Shown here one piece after another: positions 1 through 12,016 of a stretch of DNA of 64,000 nucleotides (position 1 is the first letter of the stretch; the number at the start of each line of letters is the position of its first letter). The translations under genes were made by a program, and so were the position numbers. Source of the DNA: Impatiens glandulifera (lineage: Eukaryota; Streptophyta; Magnoliopsida; Ericales; Balsaminaceae). Below the pieces are notes generated by a model. The model saw nothing but the letters and a program-made list of their open reading frames with translations. It was not told the origin of the DNA and made no database searches. The stretch covers positions 29,281,905-29,345,904 of the forward strand of contig NC_061866.1 of assembly GCF_907164915.1 (NCBI RefSeq). Reading direction: 5' to 3'.

Positions 1-2288
1 ATAAATACATACCTTGATCTCCTCTTGTCAACAACCTTGCATGATTTGTCCACAAACCCAACCAAACAAAGTCCTTCGGTTCATGGATCCTCAATTTCTC
101 AACTCCACCTTTGTAGAACTATAGGACCCACTTCATATATAGTCTCCCTTTGTGTCATTATCGGATTTGACATGAATCATGTTTTCATCCTCAATGAGTA
201 TTGGCCTATTCCAAGCCATCACAAACAATAAGGAACAAGTTACAGTTGCATCTATCTTCATCCTTTGGGTAGTCTCCATTTAACACCTTGAAGTGGACTG
301 CCAATGAAATAGACACTCCCTTGCAATGGGACATGGAGAATCTATAAACGTCTCTTAACTTGTAAATCATTTGGTTACCCAACTTGAAAGAAGACTCTAC
401 ATATATCTTTCTTTATTTTCATTCCAAACAACACTTCTTGATTTCTCCAACTTCTTTATGTCAATCTTCTTTTTAAGCATATACATGAGTTCCCAAATAG
501 TTTTCATGTCCTTGCAAGCAAGTGGATAATTTTCATAGAACAACAGCAAGATTTTGTGTTCACCACTTCCAACTTTTAAAAGGGTCTCACCTTCAATCTA
601 TTTGGAAAACATTCAACAATCAATACATCACTTGAATGAATTTTCTACCATAAATCTATCATAACTTTTATATACCGCCGAAATGATCATCTTTCTAATT
701 AATGCAAATACTATTCAAAATAGAAAATTGTGAAACGATGAAAACAAAAAGAATAATACATTCCAATCATATTGTATCTAATCATATTACAATCCAATCA
801 TATTTATTTTTCAAATTACTACCATATAAATTTTATGAAGGAATAATTGATACTCATAAATAAGAGCAATTTATTCGAGTTACTGCATGACATACCTTAC
901 AAAGTTCTAAAATGTTCCTTTTTTTGTTTTTATTGGAGATTAATATCATTATTAACTTTCTTGTTAATTTGAGAATTTGTAAATCCATCTAGAAAGTTTG
1001 AAGACAATTACTAACACGGATATTATTACAAAAATAGTTGCACGAACACCATATATATATTTGACAATTTAAACAAGATTAAAAGAAAATGTATCATCAC
1101 AATTATGTTGTTCGTGTCTTATTTGTTTTAGGTATAGGGTTTCTTAACATTATTTTTTAGAAACACATCATTTCAGTTTGTCTCACTCTCTTTAATTAAT
1201 TACTTCACATTTACCAACCATTTTAAATTTAACTTAAAATTAAAAGGACGAGATAACAATAACGAAGAACATGATAGTACTAACTAGTAGATTCATATTT
1301 ACCTAATGAATTTTTTTATGTGTAGAAACAAATCTTCTCATTAACTCTCAGTTTCAGTATACTTAAAAAACATTCTCCTCAATTATCAAACTTATATTTT
1401 CATTGGCTCAATATATAAAAACAACACATAAAAACAAATAAATGTTAAACCAGTGTAAAAATAGCAGTGAGATGAAACTATATATACATAACTTTTATTA
1501 TTAGAACCTAAATTCTAAAATGTTAAACTTATCTAATATACACATAAGTGACATTGACACACCTCTTGACTCGTGATATATCTTCAACCAGAGGTTCAGC
1601 AACAATCTCAACTTCATTTTCTGAAATAATTTCAAAAGGAACATTTTTTATCTTCCACTCTTTACCCCCAAGTTATACCATAATATAAACATCATTTTGC
1701 CTAAACATTTAAGTTTTTTTGCATAACTTATATGTTGTATATAGAAACGTCTCAAAATAAAACATCAATCTATCCAGAAAATCAAACATTCAGCCAGTGT
1801 ATGCAAAATGATGTTTATATTATGGACCAGTCATTACCTCTTTTTGAATCCCATGAACAAGTCATGTTCTGTAGTGCTTAAATTCTCCCTACTACAAATC
1901 AACATACTGCATATATACCTATTTATTACAATATAATATATACTAGCTTAAACAAGTGTGGATTAAAAAAAATGAACAATGGAGAGAAGGTAAGGTTATT
2001 AATCAAGTGTTTCTTATGGATGATAGAGTAATTGAATTTATTGTCCTTAATTAACTCATAGTTCAAGTGTTTCTTTTTTTTTATCAATTTGGATACATCA
2101 AAAAAAATTAAATATATAATCTTTTCAACTGAAGATTTTATTAACGAAATGACTGAATAGTTATATTCTAATACAAGTAAAACCTAACTGGCTAAGAATG
2201 TAGTGAAAGAGGCCATGGTGAAATATGAAGGCAAATATTAATGTATATTCTAGATAATCATGTTAGTGCCTTGTTTGACTTTTACATT
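1..2288 (+). repeat. Unit A, left part (segmental duplication)
   Basis: This stretch matches 49271-51556 (unit B) and 62477-64000 (unit C) almost base for base, with scattered substitutions and small indels. It corresponds to DNA starting about 1.7 kb downstream of the EBS-like gene in unit B. I see no intact gene. Short minus-strand frames around 25-650 look like decayed coding sequence that I cannot assign to a family. The unit is interrupted at 2288 by CACTA-1 and resumes at 16092. Confidence 0.88.
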
Positions 2289-2313
2289 CACTACAAAAAA
2301 ACTGTCGATTTGC
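2289..2313 (+). repeat. CACTA-1 left terminal inverted repeat
   Basis: 25 bp starting CACTACAAAAAAAC. It matches the reverse complement of 16067-16091 except at two positions and follows the target copy ATT at 2286-2288. Confidence 0.95.
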
Positions 2314-3329
2314 AATATTTTCGTGCAACAAATAATTTATTAATGCTAATTTTTAAGAACTGCATTTGAAATTGCATTGAAATAACTTACCATTGCAAAA
2401 ATTGCATCAATTATTACAATAAAGATATATTTTCACGTAAAATAAAATCAAAAAAATATATATTGCAAAATATATCACTATAAATGATAAAATATAATAT
2501 TTTTTCAAAAGTTTTATGAATATAAGTCTGCAATAAATATAGTAATAAGAAAAATTACGAAAGATGCAAATATTTTTGCAAAATAAATTAAATATTAATG
2601 TTTGCAAAATATTTAGCAATAAGTTATATTTCCATTAACTATTGTATCAAATAATATACACATAAGGCTTTTTTAATTGCAAATATAAATATGAAATAAC
2701 TGTATTGGTTTTGTTAATTAAATGTGTACTATATATTGCAATAACACAAATAAATAATTTATTCGCAACTAGATCTGCAGTACAATGATAGAATATCATT
2801 GCAAAATATATTACACTAGTATTTTATATTTTTTTAAGAATCTTTTTAAATATTCAAAATCCTTTCGCAATAGGATTTGCATTAATTTATATAAATTTTT
2901 ACTTAGCAATTATTTTCATACCATTAGTGCAAATATAAATGCTATTCATATTGAAAATAATCATTTATAATTATTTCGCAATATAATTTACAGTAATTTA
3001 TTAAATTTAATACTAATCAGTGCAAACGTAATTGCTAGTGCTATTAAATATAATTGTTCATAAACTGTTCGCAATAGGATTTGCATTAATATATATAAAT
3101 TTATACTTATGATATATTTTCAAATGTTTTCATATTGCTATTCGTATTAAACATAATCGTTTATAAATTGTCCGCAATTACATTTGCAGTAAGTTATATA
3201 AATTTATACTTAGGATATATGTTCAAACGTTTTCATACCCATTAGTGCAAACTTAATTGCTATACCTATTAAATAAAATCGTTCATGATCTTTCCGCAAC
3301 AACATTTACAATAAGGTATATAAATTTAT
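2314..3329. repeat. CACTA-1 left subterminal region
   Basis: AT-rich sequence without a gene, dense in short words containing TTGCAA, TTCGCAAT and TTTGCA in both orientations. Longer degenerate units recur around 2860, 3060 and 3165 (TTCGCAATAGGATTTGCATT-like). This is the expected position of transposase-accessory protein binding sites; the function is inferred. Confidence 0.7.
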
Positions 3330-4580
3330 ATTTTTGAACTCTTAGGTGCACTAATTTAAGCACTAACCCATTTAGAAAATTATATTTCATTAATGTTTGC
3401 ACTAATAATTTGGATGTGTATTGCGAGAATTAATGGAACTCGAATGACATAAATTGTTATTATTTTTGAACTCTTGGGTAGAATTCCTCTATATTAGTGT
3501 GCACTAATATTTGCACTAACTTATTTAGAAAATTATACTGCATTAGCGTTTGCACTAATAATTTGGATGTGTATTGCGAAAAATAGTGCAGATCGAATGT
3601 CATAAATTATAATTATTTTTGAACTCTCGGGTAGAAATCTCTTGTATTAGTGTGCACTAGTATTTGTACTAACCCATTTAGAAAATTATACCGCATTAGC
3701 ATTTGCACTAACAATTTGGGTAGAATTTCTCTATATTAGTGTGCACTAATATTTTCACTAACTCATTTAGAAAATTATATTTCATTAATGTTTGCACTAA
3801 TAATTTGGATGTGTATTGCGAGAATTAATGGAACTCGAATGTCATAAAGTATAATTATTTTTTAACTCTCGGGTAGAAATCTCCTATATTAGTGTGCACT
3901 AATATTTGCACTAACTTATTAAAAAAATTATACCGCATTAACGTTTGCACTAACAATTTTGATATATATTGCGAGAAATAGTGCACATCGAATTTCATAA
4001 ATTGTAATTATTTTTAAACTCTCGGGTAAAAATCTCCTATATTAGTGTGCTCTAGTATTTGCACTAACCCATTTAGAAAATTATACTGCATTAGCGTTTG
4101 CACTAACAATATGGATGTGTATTGCGAGAAATAGTGCAGATCGAATAGCATAAATTGTAATTATTTTTGAACTCTCTGGTAGAAATCTCCTATATTAGTG
4201 TGCACTAATATTTGCACTAACTCATTTAGAAAATTATACTGCATTAGCGTTTGCACTAACGATTTGGATGTGTATTGCGAAAAATAGTGCATATCGAATG
4301 TCATAAATTGTAATTATTTTTGAACTCTCGGGTAGAAATCTACTATATTAGTGTGCACTAACTCATTTAGAAAATTATACTGCATTAACGTTTACACTAA
4401 CAATTTGGATGTGTATTGCGAGAAATAGTGCATATCGAATGGCATAAATTGTAATTATTTTTGAACTCTCGGGTAGAATTCTCCTATATTCGTGTGCACT
4501 AGTATTTCCAATAACTCATTTAGAAAATTATACTGCATTAGCGTTTGCACTAACAATTTAGATGTGTATTGCAAGAAATA
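3330..4580 (+). repeat. About 150-bp tandem subterminal repeats of CACTA-1
   Basis: Eight to nine head-to-tail copies of a unit of about 150 bp. Each has the phrase GAACTCTCGGGTAGAA, then TATTAGTGTGCACTA, a GCATTAGCGTTTGCACTAA-like segment and GATGTGTATTGCGA. Phrase starts fall near 3467, 3617, 3867, 4017, 4169, 4322 and 4463. One copy near 3717 is shortened. No coding potential. Confidence 0.85.
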
Positions 4581-5039
4581 GTGCAGATTCTATTAATTAT
4601 TTCTCACCAACCACATCTACCCATGTACTTCTTTACCAACTTTATTTAATTCTTCTTCTTCATTTTCCTTTATTCTATCTCCATCTTTTCTCTACATTTC
4701 TTTATCATTTTACATCGTTCATCTATCATTTTCTTTTCCTAAACTCTATCTTTCATCACCAACTTATAGAAGATCTTCAAACATTGATCACCAAAATCAA
4801 GAACATCAATACATTGGTTTTGTATTTCAAGGTAATTATGTCTACAAACTCCAATATCACTTACTTTATTTATTCATTGACTAATTATGTTTATATATAT
4901 ATTCATTGACTTACATGTAAACATATTGTTTAGTGAATGAAGATCTTTTAATCTATAATAATAGATAACCATTATTTTTTTTGCTTTTAGTAGGTATTGT
5001 TTCAATAGAATTGCATCTAAATTATATACATAACTACAA
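4581..5039 (+). promoter_or_regulatory. Leader region of the CACTA-1 transposase gene
   Basis: The tandem repeats stop and a pyrimidine-rich stretch (4600-4760) leads to the transposase ATG. A plausible leader intron runs from a GTAATT donor near 4831 to a TTTTAG acceptor near 4990. The transcription start cannot be placed. Confidence 0.4.
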
Positions 5040-8000
5040 ATGAGGTCTGACCGTGATTGGATGTATACGAGAAACCCTGAAAGCATGGAAGATTTTTTAA
5101 AAGGAGTGCAAGAGTTCATTTCATTTGCCACAACTCAACTCGGTTATATGGATGGTGAAAAAATAAAGTGCACTTGCTTAAAATGTCGTATTCAAAAGTA
5201 TATTAAGTCAGATTTGTGCCTTAGTCATTTGATTAAGCATGGATTCATGGCAAACTATCATACGTGGTCAGCTAATGGGGAATCTAGTCAAACCTCGAAT
5301 GTATACACCTTTCGACGTAAAAGACCTTCGCTCGGTTACAATGAAAGAACAACAAATCGGTATGAGTCAATGATACATGACATGGATTCTAGTTTCCAAC
5401 CAAATGTGGAAAATGAAGCATCAACCTCTTCCAATTTTAACACATATATTTTATCAGAAAGGTTTTGGAAAGCATTGAACGCGGCACATCAACCAATCTG
5501 GCCTGGTAATGATAGCGAGAGTAAACTATCTGCAACTGTGAAACATCTTAACATGAAATCCGAGAACAATTGGTCCGAACGTGCTGTCAATCAAAATCTT
5601 GACTACATTAGATCAATGTTACCCAAAGACAATTGCATGCCGGATAGTTATTATAGCATGAAGAAATTGGTTGAAGATTTGGGTTTGCCCGTGATTAGAA
5701 TAGATGTATGTAGAGATGGTTGCATGCTTTTTTGGGGGGAAGATATTGATAAACAATCATGTAGCTTTTGTCATCAATCTCGATACAAAGAAAATGTTCG
5801 TAAACTAAAGCCCCACAAACAACTATTTTATTTACCACTAGCTCCCAGATTGCAAAGGTTGTACACCTCAAATGTGACAGCACCTCACATGACATGGCAT
5901 GGTCGTCATGTCAATAAACCCGAGATCATGTGTCATCCGTCAGATGGAGAGGCTTGGAAGAGGTTTGATCACCATCATCCAATATTTGCACTTGAACATA
6001 GAAATGTTCGATTAGGACTATGTTCAGATGGATTTGCTCCTTTCGGACAATATGGAAAAGCATATTCATGCTGGCCAGTTATTCTAACACCGTACAATCT
6101 ACCACCGGGGATGTGCATGAAATCACCGTATATGTTTATTTCATTGATTATTCCCGGGCCAAAAAGTCCTCAAAGAAAAATCGATATTTTCCTTCAACCG
6201 TTGATAGATGAGCTAAAAATGTTATGGAATGTAGGTGTTCCTACTTATGACGTTTCTCGAGGTGACACGTTTATCATGAAGGCAATGTTGTTGTGGACGG
6301 TTAGTGATTTTCCGGCTTATGGAATGTTATCAGGCTGGAGTACACATGGAATCGATAGTTGTCCGATATGCATGAAAAAATCTAAATCCTTCCGATTGAA
6401 ATACGGTCGAAAAGCTTGCTACTTTGATTGTCATAGACAATTCTTGCCATTGGAGCATCCTTACAGACATGACACGCAACATTTTACAAAAAACCGGGTG
6501 GAAAGAACTATTCATCCTCATATTAAGGATGGAGATGAAATATGGACAGAAATTTCCCATTTGAAGCTTGTTAGTGAAGCTCCCAATGAATATCCTCATG
6601 GATTCGGTGATTATCACAAGTGGACTAAGAGAAGTATCTTCTGGGAACTTCCATATTGGGGTAAACTTCTAATTCGACACAACTTGGATTTTATGCATAT
6701 CGAAAAGAACGTGTTTGAAAACATCATAAATACGGTTATGAATGTGAAGGGAAAGACAAAAGACAACCTTAACGCTAGGAAGGATATGTTTCTTGTTTGC
6801 AATCGTCCGGAGCTACATGTTGATCCTAATACAACTTCTCGAAAGCCTAACAAGGCTTCATATAGTTTGACGAAAACAGAAAACATGATAATTTGTAAAT
6901 GGGTGAAGACCTTGAAATTTCCGGATGGTTATGCGTCAAATTTGTCACGGTGCGTTGACACAACCGAATCAAGGTTGATTGGATTCAAAAGTCACGATTG
7001 TCATGTTTTTTTAGAAAGATTATTGCCTATTGCATTTAGGAGATTACTACCTAAATTTGTATGGGGAACACTTGCGGATTTAAGTAATTTCATGAATGAC
7101 CTAAGTGGTAGAACTTTGAGCTCAGATCAAGTGGATAACTTGCACTCTCAAATTCCGGTAATTTTATGCAACTTGGAGAAGATTTTTCCACCCTCCTTCT
7201 TTGATTCAATGGAGCATCTTTTGATACATTTACCATATGAAGCAAAAATAGGTGGTCCTGTACAATACAGATGGATGTATCCATTCGAAAGGTATGTTGC
7301 CTATATTCAAATTATATTTTCCCATAATTTTATTTATAGTTGTAATACATTTTTCCAAATTTCTATTTAGGTTTCTAAAGAGTGTGAAGCAAAAGGTGAA
7401 AAACAAAGCCAGAATAGAAGCGTCCATATGCAATGCCTATATTCTAGAAGAAATATCCACGTTTGCTTCATATTATTTTGAATCGAAGGTGAGTTGCAAA
7501 CAAAGACAACCACAAAGGAACACTGAAGGGCCTGTAAACATAACAGAACCACCGATTTCGATTTTCAATTACCTTGGACGTGGAACTGGTGGTTCATCAA
7601 AGAGATTTATGTCAAGCCAAGAAACTTTATCGGCTCACAATTATGTCCTATTGAATTGTCCGGAGGTGGATCCATATTATAGGTAGCGAATTATTAATTT
7701 GAATTTCAATTATAAATTTGTTTGCTTAAAATTTATATTATGATTGTAGGGCCTTTTGTGACATGAATGTCGGGTTAGATCCGGATGAAATAGTTTGTCA
7801 ATTCTCATCATGGTTCCGATCAAAGGTGATGAACTAATTATTTCACTTTGATTGAAAATTGATCTTATTTGGTTCAACACATGGTGTTCATTAATTAGTT
7901 TTCAGGTTGTACAAGACAATCGACGGAATACGGAAAAAGATCTACCTTATTTCATCTCATTTGGTCCTAAAACGCCTGCAACCACATATTCAACTTACTT

Positions 8001-8643
8001 CATCAACGGTTATGTGTGGAGGGCAGGTGATTACGGTTCTAATAGATCAACGATGAATAGTGGTATTTCCGTTCATGCAAACGATGTCGATTACTATGGA
8101 CTTTTGGAAGAGATTATTGAATTACAATACCCAGGTCCATGTTTACGTGTTGTTCTATTCCGATGCATATGGTTTGATCCAACAAGAGGTACTAGAGTTA
8201 ATCCTACCTACAGATTGATTGACGTTAACATGAAACATAGATTGAGGAAATACGATCCATTTGTTCTTGCACAACAAGCCATACAAGTTTATTATTCGAA
8301 CTATCCAACCCCAATGAATGATCCTAATTGTGAATGGTTGGCCGTTTGTAAAACAAAAGCAAGGGGAAAGATTGAGGAAATATGGAAAAATGAAGTGGAG
8401 GTGGAGTATCAACAGGAGTATCCAACCATTGAATTGTATATTCCCCTTGATATACCGTTGTACAATGTTAATGATTTGAGTGACCCAAATATTCTGAATG
8501 TTGAGTTAGACGGATCAGATGAAATTGAATCGCATGAGAGTGGTTCGGAGGAAACTGAAAACGTAAGTGATTCATATTATAGTACAAATGAAGATGTTGA
8601 ACCTATATTAGGGGAAGAACAATCCGGAGATGACATGTTTTAG
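5040..8643 (+). CDS. TNPD-like CACTA transposase, four exons, intact
   Basis: Predicted exons 5040-7291, 7371-7682, 7750-7825 and 7906-8643 join in one frame to about 1,125 aa, with GT-AG borders at each intron. An ORF through the first intron would stop at 7370, so splicing is needed. Residues 4-80 resemble the plant transposase-associated domain (DRDWMYTRNP, then Cys/His pairs). About 280-560 is the Transposase_21/tnp2 core (RNVRLGLCSDGFAPFG, a CPIC motif, LLIRHNLDFMHIEKN). From about 650 lies the DUF4218 region (FLERLLPIAFRRLLP). About 900-975 is the DUF4216 region (GDYGSNRSTMNSGI, FRCIWFDPTRG). The C-terminus is acidic. It is expected to cut and rejoin element ends as a nuclear protein. 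No stop or frameshift is seen, unlike the CACTA-2 copy. Confidence 0.93.
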
Positions 8644-9110
8644 ATTCCTAACGAGTCAAATGATTTATATTATGATATATTATGGTGAATTTTATGGTAT
8701 ATTTTAATCAATGTTATGGTAAATTTTATGGTATATTTTAATGAATATTATGGTAACTTTATGGTATATTTTAAGGATTTTTATGGTATATTATGGTCAC
8801 TTTTATGGTATATTATGGTGAATTTTATGGTATATTTTAAGGATTTTTATGGTATACTATGATATATTATGGTGAATATTATGGTACATTATGGTGACTT
8901 TTAAGGTATATTATGATGAATTTTATGGTATATTTTAAAGATTTTTATGTTATATTATGATAAATTTTATAGTATATTATGGATACTTTTATGGTATATT
9001 ATGGTGAATTTTATGGTATATTTTAAAGATTTTTATGGGATATTATGGTGAATTTTATGGTATATAATGGTGAATTATATAGTATATTATGGTTAATTTT
9101 AGTGCAAAAG
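8644..9110 (+). repeat. AT-rich minisatellite after the transposase gene
   Basis: Repeated short units of the type TTATGGTGAATTTTATGGTA and TTTTAAGGATTTTTATGGTA, about 20-22 bp each, fill the 3' flank of the transposase gene. There is no open frame. The array may lie in its 3' untranslated region. Confidence 0.8.
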
Positions 9111-9941
9111 AGATCTTGCACTATCTTCGGCACTGACATTGTAAAAAGAGTATTGCAAGCCTTAACGCATATAGGAATTTACTTATGATTAAATGAAAGT
9201 ATTGCAAGAGTTAGTGTAGAGGGTTAAGGGAAAGTACTGCAAGGGTTAGCGCAGAGGGTTAAAGGAAACTTTGCTTAGAGCTATGTTTAATGCAAGGCCA
9301 AATAGCAAAAATCTACCCGAGAGCTGAAAAATATTTACTTAAAATGCCATTGGAATTGTATTAAAATCCGCACTAATGGTTAAAGGAAAGTAGTGCAAAA
9401 CTTAGCCCAGATTGGCACTAAATTCCGTTTAGAGCTAAGTTTAATGCAAGACCAATTACCCTAAAAAAATTTACCCGCCCGTTTATTTTATTTTTCCGCC
9501 TAAGTCCCCCCAAAATATTTCATTTCCAAAAAATATTTCTCTCTCCTTCCATTACGACCTATCTTCGTCTCCAAACATCCTTTAGCCTCCATCTTCATCT
9601 CCAGCCGCCTCCGTCTATCTTCATCTTCAGCCGCCTCTAGTCTCCTTCTATCTTCATCTCCAGCCGCCTTCAGCCGCCTCCAGCCTCCATCTATCTTCAT
9701 CACCGTCTCCAGCACCGTGACCCTCTTTCTCCATCCTCCTCCAGCTGCCGTCTATTTTCATCTCCAGCCGCCTCCAGCCTCCGTTTATCTCCATCTCTGT
9801 CTCTAGCACCACGACTCTCTTTCTCCAGCCGTCTCCAGTCGCGATACCCTGAAACCCTCCAGTCGCGAAACCCTAAAACCGTCTAATCGCGAATCCCTAA
9901 AATCCTCTAGTCGCGAAACCCTCTACAGGATAACGTTCCAG
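9111..9941 (+). promoter_or_regulatory. Inter-gene region and leader exon of the TNPA-like gene
   Basis: From 9111 to 9480, GCAAGG- and TTAGCGCA-type words resemble the subterminal repeats. From 9540 to 9820 runs a degenerate CCTCCAGCCGCCTCC / CTTCATCTCCAGC repeat, followed at about 9835-9925 by four repeats of GTCGCGAAACCCT. A GT donor (CAG followed by GTATCT) falls at 9941/9942. I infer a non-coding first exon ending at 9941; the start is unknown. Confidence 0.5.
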
Positions 9942-9959
9942 GTATCTCTAACTCTATCT

Positions 9960-11840
9960 TAATCTTTCATTGTTATTGTTTATTTACAGTTTCTCAAGAA
10001 TTAAAATATGTTTTAGGTCAATGGAAAACTTGACTGTATGCGAATGATCTATCACATATATATATAATCAATACTTTTTCATTCTTTAGTATTAGGCATT
10101 GGAAAATTTGACTGTATGCGAATGATTAATCACATATATATGTAGTCAATACTTTTTTCGTTCTTTAGCATAAGGCATATAGAGTGACAGACTTTGGTAA
10201 TACCTTTTTTATTTATACAAGTCTAAAAGAAACATTTAAACCCTTGATGACTGCTTTTTATGCATATTTGCAGAAAAAAAAACACATGGTAAAGATGATT
10301 TTTGTCCCATCTTCCATTAACTAGCTAAAACTTATAGATATATATCCCTTTCAAATCTTATAGGAATAACATAATCATATTATTTGTTGAATTCTGAAAG
10401 CTACCATATTTCAATTTGATTAGTACATTGAGATATTATGTTTGATTTTCCGTCTAACATTAAAGTTAATTTCTTGCATTCATTTCATCTGCTTATTTGA
10501 TCTGCATAGTATTATTCATTCCAATTGTCAATTGAGCTTCCTTAGCTTATCTCTTGATGTGTATTTGTTTGTTATGATTTATTGTTTTTCTGTGAAATGG
10601 TAGAACTTTTCATCTAGGTTGAGTTCCTGGCTCATTTCTTGATGGGTATTTATTTGATAAGGTCAATTAGTACTTTTAATTTTGTTTCAATGCTTTTGTT
10701 TCTTTTATTTCTTAATTTTCAACTATTTAATCAATTTTCATTGTTATTGTTTATTTACAGTTTCTCAAGAATTAAAATATGATGAAATAATGTTTTAGGT
10801 CAATGGAAAACTTGACTGTATGCGAATGATCAATCACATATGTATATATAATCAATACTTTTTTCGTTCTTTAGCATTAGGCATTGGAAAATTTGACTGT
10901 ATGCGAATGATTAATTACATATATATGTAGTGAATACTTTTTTCGTTCTTTAGCATAAGGCATATAGAGTGACAGACCTTGCTTAAGTCGACATGTGTAT
11001 TTTGTTTCTTCACTTGCTTTTTGGTAACATCTAAGTTTCATTATATTAAATATTTTGTCTATTCTTCATTCTACTCCTTTTTCCTATCTGAACTTACCTT
11101 GTAGCCCTTCTTTCATTTGACAAAGTAATGACTAGCTAGGTTTGGCAAATTGGGAACTCAAGACTTTATTGTTCCATTGATACTAGAAAAAGTTCTTATT
11201 TCATCAAAGGTTTATTTCTTTTTCAGGATTATTATCTTTCTAGAAAATTGTACTTTCTTCGCTATTAGAATTCCTTTTATACCTTTGTTTACAAAAGACT
11301 TTGGTAATACCTTGTTTATTTATACAAGTCTAAAAGAAACATTTAAACCTTTGATGACTGTTTTTTATGCATATTTGCAGAAGGAGAACACATGGTAAAA
11401 GATGATTTTTGTCCCACCTTCTATTAGCTAGCTAAAACTATAGATATATATCCCTTTCAGATCTTATAGGAATAGCATGATCATATTATTTGTTGAATTC
11501 TGAAAGCTACCATATTTCAATTTGATTAGTACCTTGAGATATTATGTTTGATTTTCCGTCTAACATTAAAGTTAATTTCTTGCATTCATTTCATCTGCTT
11601 ATTTGATCTGCATAGTATTATTCATTCCAATTGTCAATTGAGCTTCCTTAGCTTATCTCTTGATGTGTATTTGTTTGTTATGATTTATTGTTTTTCTTTG
11701 AAATGGTAGAACTTTTCATCTAGGTTGAGTTCCTGGCTCATTTCTTGATGGGTATTTATTTGATAAGGTCGATTAGTACTTTTACTTTTGTTTCAATGCT
11801 TTTGTTTCTTTTACTTCTTAATTTTCAACTATTTAATCAA
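9960..11840 (+). repeat. Large tandem duplication in the TNPA-like leader intron
   Basis: Copy 1 is about 9960-10733 and copy 2 about 10734-11840. Both begin TTCATTGTTATTGTTTATTT and end with a TTTTCAACTATTTAATCAA phrase. They agree closely except that copy 2 has about 320 bp more (about 10977-11297), missing from copy 1 between GTGACAGAC and TTTGGTAATACC. The block lies between the probable non-coding exon and the first coding exon, so it likely lengthens the intron. Confidence 0.88.
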
Positions 11841-12016
11841 GTAAAATATTAAATAAATTTAGTGATGTATATCATTTTCAGTTACAAGTTAAGAAACACA
11901 GCTTATTAAGGAACTAGTAATTGAATATTTACTTCTCAATTTCCTCCAGGATTTGGCTGTCCTAGTGCTATTGATATTTATATAGTTTATTTCTCCCAAT
12001 TCATCAAAAGGAGAGG

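Noticed and set aside
7252..7686. Separate + strand ORF of 144 codons overlapping the transposase
   Set aside because: Its first part reads through the intron at 7292-7370; only 7371-7682 is real, as exon 2 of the transposase gene.
9500..9715. Minus-strand 71-codon ORF rich in RRLEAAEDEDRR
   Set aside because: It is a by-product of the CTCCAGCCGCC-type repeat in the TNPA-like leader.
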